Source: Hydractinia symbiolongicarpus (Eukaryota; Cnidaria; Hydrozoa; Anthoathecata; Hydractiniidae). Taken from it: 60,000 bases of DNA. The stretch's first letter is position 1. Each line of letters begins with the position of its first letter. A program made the position numbers and the translations under genes. Shown in pieces: positions 35,952-50,000 of the stretch. The stretch spans positions 14,634,001 through 14,694,000 of the forward strand of contig NC_079887.1 in the NCBI RefSeq assembly GCF_029227915.1, given 5' to 3'. The notes under the pieces were generated by a model. The model was not told the DNA's origin. It did not search any database and was given only the letters and a program-made list of their open reading frames with translations.

Positions 35952-38900
35952 TAGAATCTCTTTGTTTTCTTGCAGGTTCAACATCTTGTTTTTCTTCATT
36001 AGAAACGGACGGTTTATTATTAACAAAGTCAAATGTAGCAGGCTATATAAATTTGTTTTGGTGTTGACACCTGTGTACCACCTTTCATGTTTCCTACTGC
36101 CTAAAATAACATAATTAACCCTTGAACCTAAATTAACAAATACCAAATAGTTTGGCAAGGCTAAAAGATTACAGATCAGGTTGGATGAAAAAATGTATCA
36201 ACTCATTTTGTTGATGGATGTACTGGCGGTGATCAGTAATAAAATGTTGACTTAGGATAATTCTCATAATTCTGTTACAAGGTTTATCCTTTTCCTCTGA
36301 TCATTTTTCACTTGATAAGGAGACGTTCTATTTATCTTCAGATTTGCAGGTGACACAGTTTTCTTATGCTCCGCCATATTGTTTTCACTGTTTTTCTAAC
36401 TTAAAAGTTAAGTACACAATAAATCATAAACAACAAAATATGCCTTTGAAGTAAGTTCAAACATTTATCCGACTTGTACCAAAAAAGCTTAAAGAAAGGG
36501 AAATATTTCAAGAGTTATGCCGTTATTGATTTTGTGTTTTTTTGTTTTGTTTTTTGTGAATGGTATCTTAAAAAATAATTTCACGGATATTTCATTAAAA
36601 CCGAAAAAATGAATATCTGCAAAAAATATAGTAAAAAATAAATAGAAATGGTATCACTTAGATTTACACCATTTTCTCTTTTTAATTCCACAGAGAATTT
36701 GTTGTTTATTTATTAGCTACATAAAAACAATAAAGAGAGTTATAAATACAAATTATTGGGATGTGATTTCCATTTGCAACATATACATAAGAAATAATAC
36801 AGAGAGGAAGGAGAATCCCCGAAAGAAATTTAGACGTTTTTTATTTAGCATACTGTAATAATTTTGCTATAAGAAATTAAAAAACGTGATTAAAAAACAA
36901 TTCTCTTGGATTTCAATGCGCTTTCTGGCAATCTAAAGGTGCTAAACCATGGTTCAGCACGTACCATAGATTATGGCACGTGCTAAAAAACCCACTCTAT
37001 GCGTCGAACTTCCTAAAGGGAAAAAATTGTTTGCGGAAAAATGATTACGGAATTAAAGTTTGGGATAGGACCTAGAAAATTCTATAGAATATGGAATAAT
37101 AAATGATGAACCGGATTAATTCTATCAAAATTGCGGAACTAAAAATGAGAAATAATAACTACCAGTAGATATTATCTTGTGGTGTAAAAAATGCGGAAAA
37201 AGTGTGCGAACACAGGTTGATTTCGCATTATTCCCTTTCCTTGTGTAATTTATCAAAGCTGCTGTAGATTAAAAATATAAATCCAGAAAAAGCGTATAAA
37301 ATAACACTCTGTGATGACATCAATTCAAATTTTATTCTTTCTTTTGCAGGGCTTGAAGAGAAACCTGTATTATGTTGATCCTACTAAGTTTATGAGTCTT
37401 GATAGGGGAAGGTATTAAGGACGGTATTCTTTGGTCTCCTTGCCATAGGATGTGCATATCTAAGACTTAATTAAGTGGTCTGTTTTTTATAGGACAATAA
37501 ACATGACTTATTACTATCCATTAATAAATCCCCAGGAAGTCCATGTTTCTGTTTTTGTTGACATCGTCGACCTAGGAATAATTTTTCTTTTTAATACAAA
37601 ACAATTAAAGGAATGTTTAACTCATTTCCTGTTTTTTTATGAAACACTCACACAACTTTGCCCATTTTGCGCAGATGTCCCAACAAAGTTCAGTGAATTT
37701 CTGCTGTAGCCAACTTATTCCTTGCTATGAAATTATAACTGTGCTGGTATTGTGCATTTGTATTTAAATATTCTGCAAGCTGTTTCTTCAAATTGTGATG
37801 CAAAATCAAGATGTTACCCGATAGATCATGATTATTTATTGAATCACAATGGATTACCGGTCAATTAGAGAGTGAATAATTTATTTTAAGTAAATAATTA
37901 TAACTGAAATAAAAAGTATGTGAACAAACTCAAAAAAATTATTAGAAAAAATTACACAAAGCCCTGTTTTTTCTCTTTCATTCGTTTGTTTTCTTTAATT
38001 CATTTTTATTCGCTTCGAAGTCCTGTTTGTTTTTTATTCGCCTCTCTGGGATCTATATTGCAAGCAAAATTGATGTTACCTGGTGAAAGAAAACAAAATG
38101 AAAGACGTGAGAAAACAGACAGATAATATAACCTGTTAGTTTAGTTAGCAATTTGTGAATAGCGGTAAACCGGATGGAAATAAATACTTCCTCAAACGAG
38201 ACCGTAACAGAGGTTGAAAAAGTTAATGTGTGTGTTGATGATGCGATAAATCTTGTTTCTGTCTTAATGATTTACACTAGTAAAAAATTACTCCATTTTT
38301 TGTGTGGTAGGGAGAAAAATCGTTGAGTTTATCCCCTATGTACATAGAAATAATAATTGGTTTAGTCAATGTTCTTAAAAAATTTCAAGATCTTTGTCTG
38401 AAATTTACTGATAAAAACACAATCTAAGACTACATCTTCTTTTGCTTCCTACGTTCATGTAAACAAAGCGTTTACGTAGCCAAAATGGAAACCAAGAACA
38501 TCCTTTCACAGCCTCAATAGTGCAAGCAAATGTTACCGTACTCGAGGCCTTCTTTACAAATCTCGCCCATGACTCTAAGCCTTTAACTAAAAAATTGCTG
38601 CAGCCATGGCTTCGTATATATGACTAGTTAAAAGATAACTGAAACTTACTCCAGTAACTGGTTACCTTCCAGATGATGCTTAATATATAAATATACCTAC
38701 ACAAGGAGAAATTATGGAACAAATGGAAAAGTCGTCCTCTTATTGAGATAAAATTAGCGGCCCATTCCCTCTCAGGAACCATTAGGTCTGAACTTTGAGA
38801 CCCCTTGTATAATTTAACAACGGTAATAACATTCTTGTTAGGTGCTTTACCTGTGTCTTCAGCAAAATTTATGGCATTACTAAATAAACTTCGCTTGATA

Positions 38901-41002
38901 TAGAACAGACTTCAAATTGGTAAGTGAACTAATCTCTTTAGCGGCTGATAAATTAAACAAGAATTCAACTTGCTGTATGGTGCACACTAATTTGGTGTGT
39001 AATTAGTTATTATAAGTAATACTTTAGATATGTAGTAATGATTGTTGTCACCTTCTCATGTTTTTTAAAATTACCAGCGTGTCTTTTTTAACCAAATCTT
39101 CGACTAGAAAATTAATTTGCTCTTCGACTTAAACTGAAGCGAGCGCCTTTTCGCTCGACATTTAGTTTGTGTTTCTTCGTCTGCACGATGCTGTCATCTT
39201 ATACATGTCGTTTGTTTTCTTGTCACTTTACAAATACTTAAACGTATCCTCATCGAACATACCATATGAAGTGGAGATTGCCGAATAGGGAAAAGACAAA
39301 ATGCTGATCCTGACGATGAAAACCATTTTGGCATTCACGATGGCGATAGGGATAATTAAAACTGTTCATATAAAAAAAACTATTTTTGAATTTTTATCAT
39401 GTAGTTTTTTAATTGAGGCCATTTTGGAGTTTCGGACAAAATTTCGGACAGCAGATTTTTGTCCGAACTTTTTTTACTTGCATTTTCTTTCACGCAATAT
39501 CTTACACTTCTTTCCTTTAATTACCACAATTTGTATCATTTTTAAATAATCTAACCGTCCACTTTGCAATTCGGATAGACACTTTCTTTACCGGCTAAAA
39601 TGAGTAGGCTGTTAAGGCTTTTTTCCACTATAAGAAAATATTCTGCAAGTAATTTTCACTTCAAAATATTGCGCACATTTCATTACAGAATGTAAACAAA
39701 CTTTGCGCAATTATCACGGAATAAATTCACGAAAAAAAATTTACTTGTCGTTTCCGTACACAGCGCAAACAAAAAGTTGAACTCGATTTTACTTTGCTCG
39801 GAACGGAACGGACAAGAAAATTGTCCGTTTACGTGATGTAAACATTTTAAGTACGCATGCTCAGAAGCTTTTCTGTTTCTTTCAGTTCCGTAAATTTTCT
39901 TGAAGTGGAAAACAGCCTTTACTTTCAATGTCTTTTCCGCCTACAAATAAGTTTGCGCAAGCGATATGTGTTATTATTTTCTTTTGAAATTCTAAAAAAT
40001 GTTCCAAATTTTTTTAAAAAAACAACGTCAAACACGATAAAGGTCATTTATTATCCCTAAAAATCGATGAGTTATTGAAAAGTTTCGCTTTTATAATTGC
40101 GAAAAAGAAATAAGTGATAAACTATAACTCAAAATCATTAACATCATTTTGATTGGATGAACGAGCCAACGTTGTGGAACGGTTCACTTAATTTTAAATG
40201 TAAGCGAACACACACATCCTTTTTTTTCCGCTTTGGCCCTCTATTATTATTCGAAGCTGCATTCCAATTTTTTTATTGAGCGTGTTTTAACGTTTATACA
40301 TGCGGAATCACACGTGTTTTATTATAGTATCGATTCTTAAGAGATTTCTCGTTATAGCTCTAGACATTTAGAGTTGATTTAAGAAATTTACTCAAGTTAT
40401 ACGCTTTTGCAGAAGGTATCCCATTACAAAATCTGCCATCTAGTTTCCAGATCGAATAAAACTTCTTTCGATTAGAGTTGCTTTGACTATTTCCTATAAC
40501 TTTAAATTCGAATAAAGTGAAATACGGGAACTTACATTTGTACTGGTCTCTTAAACTATGTATTTTTTTAGAGCTGCAAATTCTTCAACAATCTCAGGAT
40601 TTAAAAACAGGATTGAATACCTCGAGATCAACAAAAGGATAGCTCACCCGGTAAGTAAAGAATGTGTTTCTGGGCATATAGCCGTTCAACTTAGTAGTAG
40701 TGTGTGAGGAGCATTTCACTTGTCCCATACACACGACGAGAAACTCGACAAATACGCTACACCCAGGGGACAAAATCACAAGAAAACGTAGCACACAATA
40801 AACAAGGACAAACCGAACATGCCAAAGTATATCACAAAAAACACAGAAAGGGAGAAGCAATTACTCCTTCATAAAGGTTTGAAGCCTACTTGATGCTTAA
40901 ACACAAAATAATACTGCATAAAAAACATCACTTGTTACTTATTTCCCATGATGGAACATACTATGACCATTTGTATTTAGAGCGCCAATTAAACTGATTG
41001 AG
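35952..41002. other. Intergenic region upstream of the adhesion GPCR
   Basis: No supported gene. A 50-codon frame from ATG at 38174 (MEINTSSNETVTEVEKVNV...) has N-glycosylation-like sites but no splice-confirmed continuation. A near-perfect hairpin is at 36956-36984. Minus frames near 40594-40860 overlap repeat-like sequence. Confidence 0.4.
36956..36984. repeat. Short inverted repeat
   Basis: AGCACGTACCATA and TATGGCACGTGCT pair at 12 of 13 positions around a GAT loop. Immediately upstream is a second near-palindrome, GTGCTAAACCATGGTTCAGCAC, that shares the same AGCAC arm. Confidence 0.7.
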
Positions 41003-44000
41003 ATGTCACAACAACGCATTGCATTTTTCATATTATTTTGTTTCTTTACAACCACATGCAAGTCACAAGGAAGTAAGTTTGTTTTTTTAATGTGCTCTGC
41101 ACATGCATTTATGTGTGAGAGAAAATAAAAATACAACAGAAAGTGTGTTTTTATATAATTTAAAAATTTAGATTAAAAAAGGAAATTTACAATCTTTTTG
41201 ACATATATTAAATGTGGTTATATTATGTTTACCACTATGAAATTTTCAGAAATAAAGTAAACACTAGCATAAAACGGGAAAGGAAATCCGTGTTGAAACT
41301 GATTTGTTTGTTTGTTTTAAAAAACTTGTATTCAGTTGTATGCTAGTGAAGGTAAGTACTAAGAGATTATTTTTACTATTACAGGATCTCCATTAGTCTC
41401 TTCTTACCCAAGCCAAAAATACATCCAAATCATCATTCCACCAAGTTTAGAAATCAACCGATCGTTCTCGGCATCATATAGAGAATATATTATGAATTCC
41501 CTTTACCGAGATTATGTGGAAATCTCTACAATGATTGTTTTACAGATTTCATATAAAAAGGAAAATTATACAGAAGTAATACAAAATAACTCATCAACGC
41601 TGTTTGGCTTTTGTCAAAATAAGGAAACGCCAACAGGACCGTTTGGATACTTTTGTTACGACAACAAAACTTGGGAAATCTACACCACAAGAAATTATAA
41701 ACCGTCTGTAACCACAGAGGAGAGAATTACTTATAAAATGTTCGTTATTGGTATATCAAATAATGGTGTGCCGTTTAGCAAACGTTTCGAAAATAGAATT
41801 ATCATACAGAATAGTTGTTTGGCTCAGGAATATCAATACAATGACTTTGTTCTGGGAGAATTAAGAAGTAGCTTCAAAATTGTCAACTCTACAGTATCAA
41901 ATAATGCTTTGAAATTTGTAATATCTAACGTAAATGCTGGAATACCAGTGCGACTTGTAAAACTTCAACTACGAAAATCTGGTTTTGAAAAATATCGTAT
42001 ACAAATTCAGGATACCCAATTTAATATTTTGGACAATTTCACTGCCAATTTAGTTAACGAGCAATTGATCCTGAATCATTCAATTATAATAAATTCTACC
42101 GTGGTTTATTTAACAATAGCGAGTGTCCTGCAACCAGATGTACATTTATTAGAACCCACGAGCCTTTGTTACCTCAACCTGAATGATTTTTGTAAATCTT
42201 CGCTCGTGTGGAATGCGTATAACGTGTGGCAAACACTGGCACGCACAGTTGTACAAAGCAATACAAAGTGTATTGGTGATCCCTATTACATGATTCCAAC
42301 TATGAAGTCTTGCAACAGTAAGTGCTTTTCTCTTGCTGTTCAGAAAACAAGTCTGTAATGGCATTAATTATAGTTTAGTCATTAACGCGATTACCATTTC
42401 GTCCTGTCACATCCTTTTTTTCAGTGATTAATGTAACACCAGTTGGAGTTAATGCCATCAGACTTGGCCATAATTTGCTGCTATCGTGTGATAGCGGGTT
42501 ATACAACAGCAGTGATGTGATTTTCTTTCGGAATGAAGTGGAAATCGATACTAAGAAGTCGTACAACGAAACAGGAGACTACACATGTGCTACAAAACAT
42601 CGGTCTATATGGCAATGGCATAATGCAAGAGCGTTTGTCATCAAACAGAATGGTTAGCTATATTTATTATTTCTTTTTTTCGTAGCTTTCCCATATAAAA
42701 CGCATTGGATGTTTATGGGCAAACATAAAGTTGATTTACTGTTATGTGAAAACCCTTTCATTCTTTCTTTTCAACCGTTACCAGTAGACGTAAAAAAAGT
42801 TTTTTTAAGTTGAATGTAAAACATAATTTTGTCTCAATTATAATTATATGGCGACGGGTAAATTTTCGAGGAATTCTTCACGACTAGTATTCATTAAGAT
42901 AATTCTTCGGGCAGGATATTACAAACATATTATTAAAACGAAAGTTTTTTTTTATTTGGGCATTTTTTTTAAATTCCTTGTTATGTCGGTGTTATAAAAA
43001 ACGATTAATATTAAATTGGTTACTCAGGATAGTCTCTTTCAGTTCCTATTGGTACTGCTATCAACAAGAGTCCTGCGAAGAGGTTCCTAGTCGTGTAAGC
43101 ACAGAAGTCGTCTAAGATATCAATCATATTCTCATGATGAACGCTAGGCAGATTTGTAAATAGAAATAGTGCGTCTTGGCCGCTGCGCTCAAACGGCGGG
43201 AGCTGTGTCCGTGAACACTTTAATTAACATCAGGCTTTAAATTTTGCCAAAATCGCCTATAATATGTATTTTTATGTGGTTTATAGTAATTTTTCCTAAA
43301 TTTTACACCAAATCTCCTAAAATCTCCCACAATTTTATAATTGTAAAACTATGCCCTGTAACATTGTAACATTGTAACTGTCTCATACATCATAAAAAGA
43401 CTTCTTCAACCTTTTCGGTATTAGAAATACAATATCTTATATACTTTCTCTTGTCTCGGCACAATTGAGAATTTTGAATAAAATCTTTGTGTACAGAGTT
43501 ATGCAACGTTACCAAAAACGTCATTAATGGCTTCACCCTGACATGGCCTGTTGGTGTGGTGGGACAAAATCACACGGTTCGCTGCGGAAACACAAATATG
43601 TATGTCTCAAGAATATGCAAGCCTGGTGTTACACCTGATAGTTTACCGTTTTGGTCTAAAGTTGATCAAGATGTGTGCATCAAGAACAACAGCAAGGTGA
43701 TTTATTAAATCATGTGTCAAGTGTAGGCTAGTCAGATAAAGTTAAGGTGTTTAAGAAGTCTGAATAACACAAAAAGTTATTATTTTCATGAATTATTCCT
43801 ATATATTCCCCCATAGTCATCTGTGTTGGCCTCGATTCAGCCTTCAACATCCTCGATGGTAAAGTTTTTAAAACCATTTGCGCAACTAAGTGTAAACTAA
43901 TGTATCAAAAAACGATTTTCTCTGCTTTAAATGTAGGTGATTAGATCTAAAAAGCCTGCTCGATCAATGTCGACGGTAAGTATATGTTCAAGGAACGATC

Positions 44001-47000
44001 TTTGTAGTAAAAAAATAACCAGTAATTAACACATTTTAAAGAAACATCAGGGTCGTCAATTTGCAAAAAACATTTACGACCTTGACGTTTTTTAATAATG
44101 TTTTTAAAGCTAATTATTTTCTTTTCAATTATTTTTTTTTATACTTTACGAAATATATTGCATTATTTAAATTTTTAATAGGTTACACCAGCATCGAGTT
44201 TGACCATACTACAACATACAGTATCAAGCAAAGTAAGATTTCTTAAACTTCTTGACGTTTCATGAGAATAAACGTCGAGCTTGCTTTTTGCTAATACCTC
44301 TTTTACAAACCACTTTCTTTTATTGAATACATGTTTACCTTCTTTCACCGAACCTTTATGTACATAAAACATATTTCTTCAAAGGCTGTCGGAATGAATG
44401 TACAATCGTCATCAATATCCACTTTAGCAGGAGTCAGAGTTTCTTATTCCGTAAGTAAAATTATAATCATTTGCCTATCAATCAGCTTTTCTTGTTAAAA
44501 GCAAAAGCGCACTTTAAAAACATCTACACATAAACAAAACACTAGGAAAATCTTTTGTGCATAAGCGTAGCATTTATATTTGCATCAATAATTTCTATCT
44601 ATTTCTTTCATAGTTACCGGTGTTGGATCCGAGTCTCTCTCCAGCCTTGTCAACAGTAAGGCCTTAAAAGAAATATAATGTTTTATCACAACATTCTGTC
44701 AGCTATTTTTGATGTAAAAAATACATCAAATCAGAAAAATTCTCTGCCCTAATTATAGGTAATTACAACGTCAAAGCTTGTCAAGGAAACGCCAACAGGA
44801 ATTTATTGAATTTTTTTTATACTTATGTTTGACATTGAACGTTTGGAAAAAAACAATAACCAGGAGCTTAACTGTCGTAACGTTTTTCATAAGGATTTGA
44901 AGACATAGTTGCAACCGTAATATTTCCAATGTTTAAAACTAGTTATCCTTATTTCATTCAATTATTTATCGTTTTTGCTGTCACCTTTTTTACAATCTAC
45001 TTTCTTTTATTGAAAACGTGTTTACATTCTTTTACCGAACTTTTATGTGCATAAAACATTTTTCTCCAAAGGCTGTCGGAATAAATGTACAACCTTCATC
45101 AATATCCACTTTAGCAGGAGTCAGAGTTTCTTATTTGGTAAGAAGATTATAAGCATTTGTCTAACAATCAGTTTTTCTTGTTAAAAGTACCCGCGCATTT
45201 TAAAAACATCTACACCTAAACAAAACACTGTGAATGCCTTTCTGTGTATATGCATAGCATTTATATTTGCATCAATGATTTCTATCTATTTCTTTCATAG
45301 TTGCCTGTGTTGAATCCGAGTCCCTCTCCAGCCATGTCAACAGTAAGTATTTAAAAGAAATAGATTATTTTACCACAGGATACAGTCAGCTATTGTTGAA
45401 GAGAAATGTACATCGAGTAGAGAAATTTTTTCTCTGCTTAATTATAGGTAATACCAACAGCAAGGCTTGTCAATGGAACGCCAATCGTAATTTATCAAAT
45501 TATTTTTATACTTATGTTTGACATTGTTCTTTAGGAAGAAAATAATAACCAGGAGCTTAGTTGTCGTAACTTTTTTCATAAAGATTTTCATACACAGTTA
45601 CAACCTTGATATTTTCAATGTTCAAAACTGCTTATTCTCTTTCCATTTAATTGTTTCTTTTTGTACTTCACCAAACATGTTGTACTATTTAAATTCTTAA
45701 TAGGCTTACACATCAGCATCGAGTTTGACCATGCTACAACACACAGTATCAAGCAAAGTAAGATTTCTTAAACTTCTTGACGTTTCATGAGAATAAACGT
45801 CGAGCTTGCCTTTTTGCTATCACCTCTTTTACAAACCACTATTTAATCATTTATGTACATCAAACATAATTCTCCAAAGGCTATTGGAATGAATGTACAA
45901 CCGTCATCAATATCCACCTTAGCAGGAGTCAGAGTTTCCCATTCGGTAAGTAAAATTACAATCATTTTTCTATCAATCAGCTTTTCTTGTTAAAAGCACC
46001 AGCCCACTTTAAAAACATCAACACATAAACAAAACACTAGGAATAATCTTTTGTTCAAAAGCACAGCATTTATATCTGCATCAATGATTTCTATCTATTT
46101 TTTTCATAGTTACCTGTTTTGGATCTGAGTCTCTCTCCAACCCTGTCAACAGTGAGGCTTTGAAAGAAATAGATTGTTTTATCATAACGTACTGTCAGCT
46201 ATTGCTGAAGTGAAATATACATCAAGAAACGAAATTTTTTTTCTTCCTTAATTATAAGTGATTTCAACAGCAAAGCTTTTCAAGGAAACGCCAACAGTAA
46301 TTTATTGAATTTTTTTATACTAATGTTTCACATTAATCTTTTGGAAGAAAAGAATAACCAAGAACTTAGTTCTCGTAACATTTTTCATAAAAAATTGCAG
46401 AACCAGTTACAACCTTTAAAGTTATTTGTTGTTTTGCTATCACCTTTTTTACGATCCACTTTCTTTTATTGAAAACATGTTTACATTCTTTCATCGAGCT
46501 TTTATGTGCATATTTCTCCAAAGGCCGTCGGGATGAATGTACAATCGTCAGCAATATCTACTTTGGCAGGAGGCAGTGTTTCCCACACGGTAAGAAGATT
46601 AAAATAAATTTACAGACATTTGTTCTATCGATAATCGTTTTTTGTTAAAAGTAGCTCTCAATTTATTTATAGACACATCCATATGGACAAAACATCACGA
46701 GAACATTAGAAGAAATAAATTTGGTATTTTTTTTCAGTAATTATTTCAGAGGATATTTTTTTCTATAGTGCTGGTTCATTTCCAACTCAACCATTAGAAC
46801 CCAATGTTCAAACTGTTCATGAAATTTCTATTGAACCAAGAAAAAACTTCCCTGATTGAATTATCTAAATTTCAATTTTCCTACCATCCGTGTGGCAACT
46901 TTCCTTCCCAACATTTAGTGTCTGAAATAGCTGTTGTCACCATGCATTTGACAAGCACTCCATTATAATTCTTGCGTTGTTCTCATTTAGACTCCAGTGG

Positions 47001-50000
47001 TTTTAAAAAATGCCCACGACGTAGCGAAACGACTAAGAAACGTAACATCGAATGTTTTGCTAAATTCATATGAAGTAGCATTTGCGGTGGCAACCTTAGA
47101 AAATATAAAACCGTTCACAAATGTGAGTTCAGTTGTGGAAGATGTTTTAGATACAGTTGATAATGTTTTAGACCAGGACAAAAATGTGTTATCAGCAGTA
47201 AAACAGATAACAAGGTAAAGCTTTGTTATTTTTAGCAACTGCGATATTTCCTGGCGAAGCTCTTACTCTTTCATTTACTTTTATAAAAAAATAAAAGTTT
47301 GTTTGCAAAAACATAAAAACACCACGAGTTGTCCAAATTACGAGCACATTATATTCTTGTTATTTCTGCGCCACGAAATGATAATACAGTTGACTCTCCC
47401 CAATTCATATATCTCTAACTCAAAGAAAACTCCATAAAATTTAGTCATCGTAAAATTTCCTTAAGTAGCCTTTTTTTCCTATTTGCTTCTTGTCAATTAG
47501 AGAACTGTTATAATTATGTATTTATGTGACGAATCGCTTAAACTGATTATTCTATCCCCATCAAATTTTAAATGACTTGATAAATTGGTCTGTTCAATCA
47601 AAGTGCTCGTAACAAGTACTGTCGTTATAAGGTATAGAACTGCTCAGGAGGCTCAGAAGGCAAAATATAGCAAGGCTCGCTTAACCCTTGGATGACCTCT
47701 GGTAATGTAAATTGAGGATTCTTTGCTTCTTCGTTTCTATTTCGCAGTTTGACCAAAACGTTTGAATCTCTCTTTAAATTGAATTCAATCTTTCCCCATA
47801 AGATCCAAATCACAGAGAGTTATCTATATACTATTTTCCATTAGAATTTCAACATTACTTGAACACATCAGTGCACAACATTCTTCGTTCACACCATTCA
47901 CTGCACAAAAACGAAACTATGGATTAATTGGCACTAAGGTCAGAAATAACTTCAATAGTGGATATCAATTTTTCTCATTTCAATACAACTCAATAAAAAT
48001 TGTCAAAGCTAGCGATGAAAAAAGTGTTAACAGCAGTTTCACACAATTTATAAGTATTCCATTTGAAGCAATTAATACGTCTAACTCAAACATGGTGGAC
48101 ACAGTTATCATTGGTGCTGTTTATTCCACCGACAAGTTATTTGTCAAGCGAAAAAATGGAACGCGTAAGTAAGGTACACTTATTCATTCGCAGCTGTAAT
48201 CTCTATTATAATACCCATATACTCTGTCTGTCTGACACGTGATATGGTAACCGCAGTAGTGAGACACACAAAATGCGGTAAATATAGGACGAACTCCCGA
48301 CTAGTATATACATAATGCAATTGGTGTATTTATTTCCAAAATGTTTTTTACTGGTTGTTTCTTCAGGATTCTGAATTGTTTTGAAATCACATGCCCCTTG
48401 TGATTATGGATACACATTTTTAGAGAACTCAATAAAAAGTATCATATCGGCTGAAATCCGCGGACACACCATAAAAGATTTACTAAGTCCAGTTGTAATC
48501 AAATTTAATTTTACTGGTGAAATTCTTCCGTTAAGTTATGAAAGTATTTGTGCTTTTTGGGACATCAGGGAGAGTGGTAAGTGCTAAATAATTTCTAATT
48601 GCAAATATGAGACATTTTCAGTTTTAATTGCTTTACGTATTTTATTATTTTATAGAATGGTCAACGGACGGTTGTTACTTACATTCTTGGGACAGAATCC
48701 AAAAACTAGCAATCTGTCATTGCAATCATCTAACAAACTTTGCTGTGTTATTCAACAGTAAGCCTGCAGATGCTTTTAATGAAAGAATATTGTCCTTACT
48801 AACTATTGTTGGTTTATCTGTGTCAACAGGCGGTTCGTTTATAGTGCTCTTGTCACATATTTTATTTCCGTACGTTATTTATCAGTTAACTTTTACATTT
48901 TTTGGTGCACATACAGAACGTTTTATGTTCTTTTTTTGTTAATATTATTCGCTTCTAGATAATTTTTAATTGTGAAGGATTTGTTAACTTTGCAAGATTT
49001 TTAATACACCACGTGTACAAAATCCCTGTTTTTGAACAATGCAGTGCTTCAACTGTACGTGTTGCTTTATAGTTTTCTAAGGTTGTGATCACAGTCTGCA
49101 AGTAGAAACGTGTGTGGGTGTGCAAAATTTAAGCGTCGTGTTAAAACAGACAATGTATGCAATCATAACCGTGCGAAATTGATAGTATCACAGTACCCAT
49201 AACTGACTGACAAAATCTTTTGTCTACAAAAAACTTCATTATAATCAGAATCATCCCACCCAACGTAATGCCATCAATTAATTTCAATAAACAACTCTTT
49301 TCTTTATAGAGTATTGCGAGAAACTATACCCAAGAAAATTCTAATCAATCTATGTGTTGCACTAATTCTCATGAATGTCATTTTCTTGGTTGGAATGGAG
49401 TTGAAATCTATCATTGCTTGTAAAACTGTGGCAATTCTCACGCAATATTTTTTCCTTTCCGTATTCACATGGTGTGGAATTGAAGCTTTTCACTCTGCTA
49501 AAATTCTTGTATTTCCAGAGAAAAAGGGTTTCCAATATGTCATTACGAAAGCGCTTATATGTGGTTGGGGTAAGTTAGTGTTGATTACTTCCATGTATAC
49601 AATAGCAAAATATCTCCTTAACTATTTAGATCATCATGGCAGTATACAATATTTATATTAAGTGTTTCCCACGTGTATTTAAAATAGGCAACGACAAACA
49701 AATTTCTTAACGTTGCGTAAATAGTAAAGTTAAAATGATTTGCCGAGCGTCTGACTACAGTTAACTAGCTTTGGTTAAATGAATTTAACATATAGTGATG
49801 CTTGTATGATTCACAAATATGGATACAGTGGATATTAGAATACAATTGTGCAAATAACTTTATTTATACTACATTTAGGTATACCATTTTTGTTCACAAC
49901 AGTTGGTGTAAGTGTTTGGTCTTCACGATATGGAGAGGACAAAAGGTATTAAGCTTAGATCAAATTCTACTGTTGCCAGAATAAGTAAAAAATAATAAAA

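Larger units (their letters stand above)
43817..46589 (+). repeat. Micro-exon cassette array encoding the receptor stalk
   Basis: Small exons of 39-66 nt, all phase 0, recur with their introns. Type A (42 nt): 43817, 44614, 45301, 46110. Type B (39 nt): 43937, 44759, 45448, and a broken copy at 46259. Type C (51-54 nt): 44182, 45704. Type D (66 nt): 44385, 45072, 45880, 46524. The order is ABCD, AB-D, ABCD, AB-D. This is best explained by one cassette duplication with loss of C, followed by duplication of the whole eight-exon block; intron sequence after both C exons is nearly identical. Each exon adds a short Ser/Thr-rich segment such as SSISTLAGVRVS. Because all are phase 0, exons can be skipped or added without breaking the frame. 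Confidence 0.88.

Noticed and set aside
38174-38326. 50-codon frame MEINTSSNETVTEVEKVNV...
   Set aside because: Looks like a glycosylated N-terminus, but there is no signal peptide and no convincing next exon.
47390-47640. Possible second pogo-like terminus (ACAGTTGACTCTCCCC) in a GPCR intron
   Set aside because: No matching inverted end with a TA duplication could be found.
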